Positions 34,812-42,203 of a stretch of 59,086 nucleotides of DNA are shown one piece after another (position 1 is the first letter of the stretch; the number at the start of each line of letters is the position of its first letter). The notes below the pieces were generated by a model, which did not search any database, had not been told where the DNA came from, and saw nothing but the letters and a program-made list of their open reading frames with translations. The stretch is taken from assembly GCA_030690545.1 (NCBI GenBank), contig JAUYGN010000149.1:1-59086 (forward strand), written 5' to 3'. The position numbers and the translations under genes are program-made. The DNA comes from Solirubrobacteraceae bacterium. Lineage in GTDB: Bacteria; Actinomycetota; Thermoleophilia; Solirubrobacterales; Solirubrobacteraceae.

Positions 34812-35444
34812 GTGGTGTCGCGCCGACCATCCGCCGAGAGGCCGACGAGCCTCGCCGATGCCCGACGCGAGCGCGAGGGCGCCCTCAGGGGCGCCACGCT
34901 GGATCCGGTGGGCTGCCACGCCGAGACCGGCCAGCCCTATGTCGCCGCCGCGGACGTCGTCGCGCTGCTCAACCGGATCGGCGAATGCGTCCGCGCGCTG
35001 CCGTCGTTCGGGCGCTCGCGCACCCAGACGCCCGCCGTCGTCGCCAAGCGGACGCTGTCGGCGATCAGCACCTGCAGCCCGTCGCGGCTGGCCGACGGCG
35101 ACGAGCTTCGCCCCGTGCTCGCACGGCTGGATACGACACGTGAGGCGCTGCGTCACAGCATGGCCAGCGGCGCCCAGCGGATCGCCATCGCCCGCTGGCT
35201 CGGTCCGCTCGATCCCCCCGGCGACGACGCGGCCGACGACGACCGCCAGCACGACGGCCTGCCGAGGCACAGCTACGTGCTGTGCGGCGGCCAGGTGATC
35301 CGCCAGCCCGACGGCGTCGGCGAGCACGGCGACGACGTCCACGAGTCTCCCGAGGAGCGCATCGACGACCTCGCTCGCGCGGGCGCGCTGATTGCGGCCG
35401 AGATCGACCGCCTGCAACAGCTCGGCGAGCGCCGCTACGCGTAG
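34812..35444 (+). CDS. hypothetical protein
   Basis: A 210-residue soluble protein with no domain I recognise. It is rich in Asp, Arg and Ala. There is a helical section YVAAADVVALLNRIGECVRAL, a polar linker DDAADDDRQHD and an acidic C-terminal helix ending EIDRLQQLGERRYA. No signal or membrane segment. Third codon positions are strongly GC-biased, supporting a real gene. GTG at 34812 or 34815 is the likely start because the frame upstream runs into the AT-rich promoter. Between a sugar-phosphate phosphatase and GpgS, but without a functional hint. Confidence 0.6.
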   Translation: MVSRRPSAERPTSLADARREREGALRGATLDPVGCHAETGQPYVAAADVVALLNRIGECVRALPSFGRSRTQTPAVVAKRTLSAISTCSPSRLADGDELRPVLARLDTTREALRHSMASGAQRIAIARWLGPLDPPGDDAADDDRQHDGLPRHSYVLCGGQVIRQPDGVGEHGDDVHESPEERIDDLARAGALIAAEIDRLQQLGERRYA

Positions 35445-35489
35445 CCGGCGAGCAGGCGGCAGGCGGCGGCACGCTACGCGGCCGCGCGG

Positions 35490-36308
35490 CTACCGGACGT
35501 CGCGCAGCGCGCGCAGCTCGGCGAGCGGCGGGCGCTCGAGCAGCTCGCGACCATCCGACGCGTCCCCCGCGACGAGCCGGCCCTCACGACGCAGGCGGCA
35601 CGTCACCGCCGCCAGCACGGCCGCCGCCATCGGCGCGAGATCGGCGATCGGCCGGTGGCGGTTCTGGCGCACGTCGAGGTCGACCTGGGCGATCGCCTCG
35701 ATGCCGACCTCGGCGTGGACGTCGAGCAGCAGGCCGACGTCGACGCCGTAGCCGGTCGTGAAGGGCAGCCGCTCGAGCAGCTCGCGGCGCCCCGCGACCT
35801 CGCCCGCCAGCGGCTGGCGAATCGCTGCAAGCTCGGGATGGAAGGCGGCGAGCAGCGGGCGCGCGGTGAGCTCGGTGACGCGGCCGCCGCCGGTCGGCTG
35901 CACCTGCGCGCCGCCGTCCTTGAACGGCCGGCGGTAGAAGCCCTTGACGAACTGCACGCCGGGCGCGCAGATCAGCGGGCCGAGCAGGCCGAGCGCGAAG
36001 TGCGCGCCGAAGTCCTCGCTGTCGGCATCGACGAACGCGACGAGCTCGCCGGTCAGCACGCTCAGCGCGCGCCACATCGCGTCGCCCTTGCCGAGCACGG
36101 GGCCGAACTGCGGGAGCAGCTGCGCCGGCCGCAGCACCTCTGCGCCGAGACCGGCCGCGATCGCGCCGGTGCCGTCCCGCGAGTCGTCGTCGAGCACGAC
36201 GACCTGGTCGATCACGCCCGCCTCGCGCAGCGCGATCAGCGGGGCCACGACGCCGGCGATCGTCGCCGCCTCCTCGCGCGCCGGAACGCAGACCGACACC
36301 CGCTCCAT
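35490..36308 (-). CDS. gpgS: glucosyl-3-phosphoglycerate synthase
   Basis: A 272-residue GT81-type retaining glycosyltransferase that joins glucose from NDP-glucose to 3-phosphoglycerate. Visible: SVCVPAREEAATIAGVV for nucleotide binding, VVVLDDDSRDGTG, GKGDAMWRAL, the metal-binding VDADSEDF, and PFTTGYGVDVGLLLDV with AQVDLDVRQNRH, all typical of GpgS. The product feeds glucosylglycerate (compatible solute) or methylglucose lipopolysaccharide synthesis. The frame is open upstream, but MERVSVCVPAREEA is the family start. Divergent from the helicase gene. Confidence 0.9.
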   Translation of the reverse strand: MERVSVCVPAREEAATIAGVVAPLIALREAGVIDQVVVLDDDSRDGTGAIAAGLGAEVLRPAQLLPQFGPVLGKGDAMWRALSVLTGELVAFVDADSEDFGAHFALGLLGPLICAPGVQFVKGFYRRPFKDGGAQVQPTGGGRVTELTARPLLAAFHPELAAIRQPLAGEVAGRRELLERLPFTTGYGVDVGLLLDVHAEVGIEAIAQVDLDVRQNRHRPIADLAPMAAAVLAAVTCRLRREGRLVAGDASDGRELLERPPLAELRALRDVR

Positions 36309-36391
36309 GCGCTCGGCACGCAGACGATCAGCCGGAAACTCGGCGTGATGGAAGCTGGGCGCGCGCAAGGCGCTCCTACTATGCCATTGGC

Positions 36392-38659
36392 GTGTCCGTC
36401 GCCCCGCGAGCCCAGCCCTGGAGCGCCCTGCTGGACCTCGGCCGCGCCGACGGGCGAATCGTCCGCGAGGCGTTCGAGGCCGCCCGCGACCCGGTCCGCG
36501 AGCCGCTGCCCGAGGAGCTTCACCCGGCGCTGCTGGAGGCGCTGCGCGCAAGCGGGATCGAGTCGCTGTGGTCACACCAGGCGCAGGCGCTGCACGCCGG
36601 CTGGGCCGGTCCGACGATCGTCACGACCGGCACCGCGTCGGGCAAGTCGCTGTGCTTCAACCTGCCGACGCTCGACGTCATGTGCCGCGACGCGAAGGCG
36701 CGCGCGCTGTACCTCTACCCGACGAAGGCGCTCGCCCAGGACCAGGCGCGGGCGATCAACGCCTTCGGCCTGACCAAGCAGGTCCGCCCGGCGATCTACG
36801 ACGGCGACACGCCGCGCGAACAGCGCACGCAGATCCGCCGCCGGGCGAACCTCATCCTCACGAACCCCGACATGCTGCACATGGGGATCCTGCCCCACCA
36901 CCGCCGCTGGGGCGACTTCTTCTCCAACCTCGCGGTCGTCGTCGTCGACGAGGCGCACGTCTATCGCGGCGTCTTCGGCTCGCACGTCGCCAACGTGCTG
37001 CGGCGGCTGCGGCGGATCGCCAACGCCTACGGCACCGAGCCGCGCTTCCTGCTGGCCAGCGCGACGATCGCCAATCCCGTGCAGCTGGCCGAGAAGCTGA
37101 CCGGCCTGGAGGAGATCGCGCTCGTCGACCGCGACGGCGCGCCGGGCGCGCGCCGCGAGATCGCGATGTGGAACCCGCCGCTGACCGACGAGGCGCTCGG
37201 CACGCGGCGCTCGTCCTTGGCCGAGGCGGCGGAGATCGTCGGCCACCTCGCGCGGCGCGGCGCGCGCACGATCTGCTTCATCAAGTCGCGCCGCGCGGTC
37301 GAGCTCGTCGCGCGGATGGTCGCGCTCCAGGACCCCGCGCTGGCCGACCTCGTCGTCCCCTACCGCGCCGGCTACACGCCCCAGCAGCGCCGCGAGCTCG
37401 AAGCGCGGCTGATGAACGGCGACCTGCTGGCGGTCATCACGACCGACGCGCTCGAGCTGGGGATCGACATCGGCGCGCTGGACGCGGCGGTCGTCGTGAC
37501 GTTCCCGGGGACGGTCGCCTCGCTGCGCCAGATGTGGGGCCGCGCCGGGCGCCGCGGTCGCGGGCTGGCGGTCTACGTCGCCGGCGAGGACGCGCTGGAC
37601 CAGTTCTTCTGCCGCCATCCCGACGAGTTCCTCGATCGCGCCGTCGAGGCGGCGATCCTCGACCATGAGAACGAGCCGATCCACCTGGCGCACCTGCTCT
37701 GCGCGGCGCACGAGGGGCCGTTGAGCACGGGCGACGCCGGGACGCTCGGCCCTCGCTGGGAGGCGCACGCGCAGGCGCTCGTGGCGATCGGCGAGCTCGT
37801 CGAGCGCGGCGGCTCGTACACGCTGCGCCACCCGGAGGACTATCCGGCCGCGCGGGTGTCGCTGCGCTCCGCCTCGCCGGACTCGTTCGCGATCGTCGAC
37901 GTGTCCAGCGGCGAGCTGCTCGGCACGGTCGAGTCGGCACGCGCGCACACGACGGTGCACGAGGGCGCGGTCTACCTGCACCAGGCGCGCTCGTACCTCG
38001 TCCGCGAGCTCGGCCTGCACGACCGCCGCGCGCTCGTCGAGCCGTTCAGCGGAGACTTCTACACGCAGCCCAAGAAGGAGACGATGACCGAGATCGAGGC
38101 GCTGCTCGACCGGCGCGACGCGTGCGGCGCGCAGCTGTCCTTCGGGCGCGTGAACGTCACCGAGCAGGTGCTCGCCTACCAGCGCAAGCAGGTCTCCGAC
38201 CACGCGATCGTCGACCTGCAGGGCGTCGACCTGCCCGAGACGACGTTCGCGACGCAGGCGCTGTGGTTCGAGCCGCACGACGACCTGCTGGCCTCTGATT
38301 TCCCCCTGGAGGTGCTGCTCGGCTCGCTGCACGCCGCGGAGCACGCGCAGATCGCGGTCCTGCCGCTGCTGGCGATGTGCGACCGCTGGGACATCGGCGG
38401 GCTGTCGACGAACTACCACCCCCAGACGGGACGCCCGACGATCTTCATCTACGACGGTCACCCGGGCGGGGTGGGCATCACGCGACAGGGCTATCTGCGC
38501 TTCGAGTCGCTCGTCGGCGACGCGCACCGGCTGATCGCCGAGTGCGGCTGCAAGCAGGGCTGCCCGTCGTGCGTGCAGTCGCCGAAGTGCGGCAACCTCA
38601 ACGAGCCGCTGGCGAAGGCGGGCGCGCTGGAGCTGCTGGCGCGGATGCTCGAGCGCTGA
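36392..38659 (+). CDS. MrfA/Hrq1-type superfamily 2 helicase with C-terminal cysteine cluster
   Basis: A 755-residue helicase. Walker A TGTASGKS (79-86), VVDEAHVYRG, LLASATIANP, TTDALELGIDIGALDAAV and QMWGRAGRRGRGL mark both RecA domains. The C-terminal DUF1998-like domain ends with four metal-binding cysteines in CGCKQGCPSCVQSPKCG. This is the architecture of Bacillus MrfA (YprA), which acts in mitomycin-type adduct repair, and of eukaryotic Hrq1. The GTG start (SVAPRAQPW) is supported by divergence from gpgS with 83 bases between. Confidence 0.93.
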   Translation: MSVAPRAQPWSALLDLGRADGRIVREAFEAARDPVREPLPEELHPALLEALRASGIESLWSHQAQALHAGWAGPTIVTTGTASGKSLCFNLPTLDVMCRDAKARALYLYPTKALAQDQARAINAFGLTKQVRPAIYDGDTPREQRTQIRRRANLILTNPDMLHMGILPHHRRWGDFFSNLAVVVVDEAHVYRGVFGSHVANVLRRLRRIANAYGTEPRFLLASATIANPVQLAEKLTGLEEIALVDRDGAPGARREIAMWNPPLTDEALGTRRSSLAEAAEIVGHLARRGARTICFIKSRRAVELVARMVALQDPALADLVVPYRAGYTPQQRRELEARLMNGDLLAVITTDALELGIDIGALDAAVVVTFPGTVASLRQMWGRAGRRGRGLAVYVAGEDALDQFFCRHPDEFLDRAVEAAILDHENEPIHLAHLLCAAHEGPLSTGDAGTLGPRWEAHAQALVAIGELVERGGSYTLRHPEDYPAARVSLRSASPDSFAIVDVSSGELLGTVESARAHTTVHEGAVYLHQARSYLVRELGLHDRRALVEPFSGDFYTQPKKETMTEIEALLDRRDACGAQLSFGRVNVTEQVLAYQRKQVSDHAIVDLQGVDLPETTFATQALWFEPHDDLLASDFPLEVLLGSLHAAEHAQIAVLPLLAMCDRWDIGGLSTNYHPQTGRPTIFIYDGHPGGVGITRQGYLRFESLVGDAHRLIAECGCKQGCPSCVQSPKCGNLNEPLAKAGALELLARMLER

Positions 38660-38728
38660 AGCGTCAGCGAAGAATCGAGCGTGACCGCGCCAGGCGGCGT
38701 TTCCGGCGGCGGCGGGGACACGGTTGGC

Positions 38729-38842
38729 ATGCGGCGTTGCACCCTCGTGCTGCTCGGCCTGTGCTGCCTGCTCCTGCTCGCCTCGTGCGGCACGACGCGC
38801 GGCGAGCGCACGGCGGCGCAGGACGGCGACGCGGCGGGCTGA
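38729..38842 (+). CDS. very small predicted lipoprotein
   Basis: A 37-residue open frame with a textbook lipoprotein signal: MRRCTLVLLGLCCLLLLASC, lipobox LASC with Cys20, followed by only 17 polar residues (GTTRGERTAAQDGDAAG). The mature product would be a lipid-anchored peptide of 18 residues, comparable to entericidin-like small lipoproteins. No strong ribosome site is visible. Between the helicase and a peptidoglycan endopeptidase gene. Confidence 0.5.
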   Translation: MRRCTLVLLGLCCLLLLASCGTTRGERTAAQDGDAAG

Positions 38843-38933
38843 CGCGCGCCTTGCGGCGGGTGCGCTGACCCCGCTCGAAGCGCCTGCGATCGCCGGCGGC
38901 GAGACGCGCCCGGCGAGCGGCGGATGAAGCGGA

Positions 38934-38959
38934 CGCCGGCCGGGCGCGCCCGGCCGGCG
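38934..38959. terminator. perfect 26-base palindrome before the MepA-like gene
   Basis: CGCCGGCCGGGCG is followed directly by its exact reverse complement. It ends 17 bases before the next ATG and is followed by TACCAT, a possible -10. It could end transcription from the helicase/lipoprotein side or act as an operator. Confidence 0.5.
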
Positions 38960-38976
38960 CTACCATCGCCTCGTCC

Positions 38977-39798
38977 ATGACGTTGCTCCGTGGCGCCCTC
39001 GCGGCGCTCGCGATCCTGGCAACCGGGCTGGCGGGGATCATGTTCGTCACGAGCGGACGCGCCGACTCCGGGCCGGAGCCACAGCTGCCGGCGATCGCGT
39101 ACACGACGACCACGCCCGCACCGTCGCCGGTGCCCTCCGCGGCCCGCAAGCGCAGCAGCCCGACCGCGAAGCCGAGCGCCGCGCTCGCCGCCGAGCGCAG
39201 GCGAGCGAAGCTTCGGCGGCTGGAGTCGATGATCCGCTGGCGGACCTCGACGGCGCACGGGACGCCGAACGCGGGCAGCCTGTCGGGCGGCGTGCGGCTG
39301 CCGCGCGAGGGCGTGCACTTCTTCACCTGGGACCCCGTCCTGTGGAAGCGGCTCAACCGGTCCGCGCGGCTGCACACGACCGACCGGCTCGCACGGCTGA
39401 TCCTGCGCGTCGCCCGCGAGCACGCGCGCGAGCACCCCGGCGCGCCGCGGATCGCGGTCGGCGACCTCAGCCGGAAGGGCGGAGGCAGCTTCGACGCGTC
39501 GCACGGCGTGCTGGGCGAGTTCGGTGGACCCGGCACGCTCGGCCACGTCTCCCACCAGAACGGGCTCGACGCCGACATCTACTATCCCCGCCGCGACCGC
39601 CTCGAGCGCGCCCCGGGCTCGCTGCGTCAGATCGATCGCAAGCTGGCGCAGGACCTCGTCGACCGCTTCGTCGCAGCCGGCGCGCAGTTCGTCTTCGTCG
39701 GTCCCGGGACCGGGCTGACCGGTCCTGCCGGGATCGTCCAGCCGACGCCCCGCCACGACGATCACCTGCACGTCCGGCTGGCGCCGAGCGCCCGATAG
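38977..39798 (+). CDS. MepA-type (LAS) murein endopeptidase, exported
   Basis: A 273-residue exported protein with an N-terminal signal/anchor (residues 3-26), then a Pro/Ala/Ser/Lys linker to about 75. The catalytic domain has IAVGDLSRKGGGSF, HVSHQNGLDADIYYPR (zinc ligands His and Asp) and HDDHLHVRL (HxH), the penicillin-insensitive murein endopeptidase signature. It cuts peptide cross-links in peptidoglycan. Followed by an M23 endopeptidase gene in the same direction, so the two may work together on the wall. Confidence 0.9.
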   Translation: MTLLRGALAALAILATGLAGIMFVTSGRADSGPEPQLPAIAYTTTTPAPSPVPSAARKRSSPTAKPSAALAAERRRAKLRRLESMIRWRTSTAHGTPNAGSLSGGVRLPREGVHFFTWDPVLWKRLNRSARLHTTDRLARLILRVAREHAREHPGAPRIAVGDLSRKGGGSFDASHGVLGEFGGPGTLGHVSHQNGLDADIYYPRRDRLERAPGSLRQIDRKLAQDLVDRFVAAGAQFVFVGPGTGLTGPAGIVQPTPRHDDHLHVRLAPSAR

Positions 39799-39899
39799 CG
39801 CAGCCGGCGCGCAGCGGGCCCTACGTGCACGCGGGACGGAGGAGTCGGCTCGGCCGCGAGCTGTGCCTGGTCGCGGGTACTCGGCGCGCGCGGAACGGG

Positions 39900-39927
39900 G
39901 TGGCGCCTTGCAGCGCTTGAGCGCCAC
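39900..39927 (+). terminator. hairpin between the two peptidase genes
   Basis: GTGGCGC and GCGCCAC pair with a 14-base loop in the 153-base gap, 24 bases before the M23 gene. Could be a terminator for the MepA-like gene or a leader hairpin. Nothing else is seen in the gap. Confidence 0.4.
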
Positions 39928-39951
39928 GGCACGCTCACCGACGCTGACCTG

Positions 39952-40911
39952 ATGCGGCCGTTCCTGATCGCCGCCGTGTACGTCGCGGCACTGGCCATCG
40001 CACCGGCTGTCGCCGCGGCCACCGGCGGCACGCCCGCGCCGCTGCGCAGCGGCGGCGCGGCGTTCGGATCGCCGCTGCCGGTACCCGACCGTCAGCCCGT
40101 CGCACGGCAGCTGGCGCCGGTGCCACGGGAGATCTCCAACGGCGACGCGGCACCGACGATCCGCCTGCACGTCCGCCAGCGCGGCGTCGCCAGCGTGCGC
40201 GGGCGGATCGTCGTGCTGCGTCTGCCGGGCAACCGTCCGGTTGGGCGGGTCGACCTCGGCCGGGTGAGGACCGGTCGCCGCGTGACGGTGGCGCTGCCGG
40301 ACGAGCTGGCGCTGACGACCGGGCGCTACCTCGTGCGGCTGCACGCCACGGACCCGCGCGGGCACGTCCTGCGTCGCAGCGCCGCGTACCCGGGCAGGGC
40401 ACGGGTCGTCGTGCGCCGCCGCCCGCCGGCGCCGAGGCCGGCTCCCTCGCCGTTGCTGCCCGCGCCGGCGCTCTCCGCCGCAGGACCCGGCGTCTTCCCG
40501 GTCGCGGGCCCGTTCGACTTCGGCGGCGCGGGCGCGCGCTTCGGCGCCGGCCGCGCCGGACACGTCCACCAGGGTCAGGACATCATCGCGGCGGCCGGGA
40601 CGCCGGTCGTCGCGCCGTACGCGGGCACGGTCGCCCAGACGGCCTTTCAGTCCAGCGGCGCCGGCGAGTACGTCGTGCTCGACGCGATCGACGGCCGTGC
40701 CTACTTCTTCGCCCACTGCCAGCGAGGCTCGACGGTCGTCGTGCAGGGAGCGCCGGTCGCCGCCGGCCAGCCGCTGTGTCGCGTCGGCGCGACCGGCATG
40801 ACGAGCGGCGCGCCGCACCTGCACCTCGAGATCTGGGCCGGCGGCTGGCGCGTCCCCGGCGGCGTCCCGATCGACCCGCTGCCCGAGCTGCGAGCCTGGT
40901 CCGGGCGCTAG
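39952..40911 (+). CDS. M23-family metallopeptidase (LytM-like), exported
   Basis: A 319-residue exported protein with a signal peptide of about 22 residues (ending AVAAATG). An Ig-like beta domain of about 100 residues follows (TIRLHVRQRG...GRYLVRLHATDPRGH), then a Pro linker and an M23 domain. Zinc ligands: His and Asp in HVHQGQDI, and the HxH of PHLHLEIW. It would cleave peptidoglycan cross-bridges or activate a partner. It ends 52 bases before tRNA-Phe. Confidence 0.92.
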   Translation: MRPFLIAAVYVAALAIAPAVAAATGGTPAPLRSGGAAFGSPLPVPDRQPVARQLAPVPREISNGDAAPTIRLHVRQRGVASVRGRIVVLRLPGNRPVGRVDLGRVRTGRRVTVALPDELALTTGRYLVRLHATDPRGHVLRRSAAYPGRARVVVRRRPPAPRPAPSPLLPAPALSAAGPGVFPVAGPFDFGGAGARFGAGRAGHVHQGQDIIAAAGTPVVAPYAGTVAQTAFQSSGAGEYVVLDAIDGRAYFFAHCQRGSTVVVQGAPVAAGQPLCRVGATGMTSGAPHLHLEIWAGGWRVPGGVPIDPLPELRAWSGR

Positions 40912-40963
40912 GCCGGCGGCGGCCCTTCGGCCGCTCGCCGGGCGGCGATATCCTCCCGGCCGC

Positions 40964-41036
40964 GGCGAGATAGCTCAGTTGGTAGAGCACACGACTGAAA
41001 ATCGTGGTGTCCCCGGTTCGAGTCCGGGTCTCGCCA
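40964..41036 (+). tRNA. tRNA-Phe (anticodon GAA)
   Basis: A 73-base cloverleaf. Acceptor GGCGAGA pairs with TCTCGCC, the D arm is GCTC..GAGC, the anticodon arm CACGA-CTGAAAA-TCGTG contains GAA, and the T arm is CCCGG-TTCGAGT-CCGGG, with discriminator A. CCA is not encoded. A T7 run lies 27 bases downstream (41063-41069). Its 3' half is the site where the adjacent element appears to have integrated. Confidence 0.97.
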
Positions 41037-41038
41037 TC
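40999..41038 (+). other. attL-like site in tRNA-Phe
   Basis: Forty bases from the anticodon loop to two bases past the tRNA end are repeated without a mismatch at 44091-44130. This is the classic footprint of site-specific integration into a tRNA 3' end. Confidence 0.85.
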
Positions 41039-41088
41039 ACGGGAAGTCCCTGCATATAGGCGTTTTTTTGGGCCGCGTCGAGGGACAG

Positions 41089-41328
41089 ATGGAGGCCCGC
41101 GAAAGGGGTCAATTTCGGGCGCCACGTTCTTTTCACGTCCTTAACTCGAGGGTGGTTGAGGGTTTGTGGCGCGGCAACGGCTATCTCCGGTCTACGTCGC
41201 CGCCCGACGACACCCTCGGCTTCGGCTCGATCACGGGCGTCACCCTCGGCGACTTGATGGCTGCGGCGACCAGAGCTACGGTCGCTCGGCCGATGCCGAC
41301 CGCGTTGTCCCCACCCCACCGCACATGA
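41089..41328 (+). CDS. small open frame of unknown function in the element
   Basis: A 79-residue frame from ATG 41089 to TGA 41328. It shows no recognisable domain. The only argument for coding is that its stop overlaps the next ATG by 4 bases (ATGA at 41325-41328), as in real operons here. The segment GYLRSTSPPDDTLGFGSITG is the least random part. It may be the tail of a truncated gene. Confidence 0.3.
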   Translation: MEARERGQFRAPRSFHVLNSRVVEGLWRGNGYLRSTSPPDDTLGFGSITGVTLGDLMAAATRATVARPMPTALSPPHRT

Positions 41329-41604
41329 CGACCGATCGCGCATCGCGGCTCACCTCACCGCCCGGCGACGATCCCGTCGACATGCTCTCGGCGACCGCGT
41401 TGACGATCCTCGTCGGCGAGCACCCGGCGCTACTGTCGTTGCGTGAGCTCGCTCGGATCCTCCGTGCCAGCACCGACGGCTGGCGCGACCTCGACGCGAT
41501 TGACGTAGCTGCAGCAGTTGGTGGCTGATGGGCTTGCGCATCGTCATGGAACGTTCTGCGCCGCAAGCCATGCCGCCGTCAGAAGCGAGGAACTGCGGAT
41601 CTAG
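41325..41604 (+). pseudogene. frameshifted small winged-helix-like gene
   Basis: From ATG 41325 the frame encodes MTTDRASRL...ALTILVGEHPALLSLRELARIL...DAIDVAAAVGG and stops at 41526-41528. In the shifted frame starting at 41524 the sequence continues sensibly as ADGLAHRHGTFCAASHAAVR followed by SEELRI and a TAG at 41602-41604. Joined, the two give a roughly 92-residue protein with the helix-turn-helix-wing order (LSLRELARIL ... AVxxLVADGLAHRHG) seen in small DNA-binding-like proteins. One or a few bases seem to have been lost near 41513-41524, so it is broken, or less likely frameshifted by design. Confidence 0.55.
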
Positions 41605-41805
41605 GCGCGACCTGCGGGCCACCCGGTGCCGTGCCCATCCGGCGCGCTTGCGGTCGTGCAAAGAGCAGCGCGATCGAGGTGTCCCTTCAGGGGACGACCC
41701 GAAACTTGGATGCGCGTAGAGAAATCGGACGCCGGCGACTGTGGATGGATCTCACCGACAGGGATCGGCTCGCGGTGGCGGTGACCTGAAGCGCCGGCGA
41801 ACGAC

Positions 41806-42048
41806 TTGCCGAGCGCAACGCAGATCGGTGGCGATGTCGGCGCGGAAGCGTTCGTTTACGACTCGACGCCGTGGATCGCGTGGGCCCGTACGTACGCCCA
41901 ACAGCTTGATTCACTCACCGCGGCACCCCTCATGCCGGATCCACCCGACGACACGCCGGAAGCTCTGCAGCCCTATCTGCCCGACGGATGGAGTGCAGAC
42001 GGACCCCCACCGCCACGCCCCGTCTGGATGTTCCGCACCGACCGGTAG
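41806..42048 (+). CDS. probable gene fragment in the element
   Basis: An 80-residue frame from TTG 41806, with an in-frame stop just before it. The second half reads like a real protein C-terminus: STPWIAWARTYAQQLDSLTAAP then MPDPPDDTPEALQPYLPDGW and a Pro tail. I do not recognise the family. It lacks a credible start and ribosome site, so it is more likely a remnant than an intact gene. The 200 bases before it hold only a small hairpin (GTCCC-TTCAG-GGGAC, 41681-41695). Confidence 0.35.
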   Translation: MPSATQIGGDVGAEAFVYDSTPWIAWARTYAQQLDSLTAAPLMPDPPDDTPEALQPYLPDGWSADGPPPPRPVWMFRTDR

Positions 42049-42164
42049 TGCGGTGGCTACCGCGAGACCGGAACGACTGGGCCGGTGGACGAATCGCTAT
42101 TGGCCGGGCCGGATCATGCGCACGCGTGGCACGCCTAGCGAAGGTCGCGGACCCGCTAGCGCTG

Positions 42165-42203
42165 TTGCAAAATGAAAACCCTTGCGTATCATTGCAAGCA
42201 TTG
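42165..42203 (+). promoter_or_regulatory. promoter and operator of the AbiE-type operon
   Basis: TTGCAA (42165-42170) and TATCAT (42187-42192) with 16-base spacing form a good sigma-70-type promoter. The predicted transcript would begin around 42199-42203, at or next to the GTG start, implying a leaderless mRNA. An inverted repeat CTTGC-N8-GCAAG (42181-42198) overlaps the -10, a fitting site for autorepression by an AbiEi-type antitoxin; further TTGCA/TGCAA half sites flank it. Confidence 0.5.

Noticed and set aside
38724..38927. Cys/Ala/Arg-rich frame overlapping the small lipoprotein
   Set aside because: The other frame has an exact lipoprotein signal and lipobox; this one is its shadow.
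40975..41343. Minus-strand frame over tRNA-Phe with GLEPGTPRF-like peptide, and a similar one over 44056-44616
   Set aside because: These peptides are the well-known artefact of translating tRNA genes antisense; here they only reveal the duplicated tRNA end.
41741..42175. A 144-codon Arg/Ser/Pro-rich frame in the island
   Set aside because: It is out of phase with the better fragment at 41806-42048 and has no recognisable protein character.
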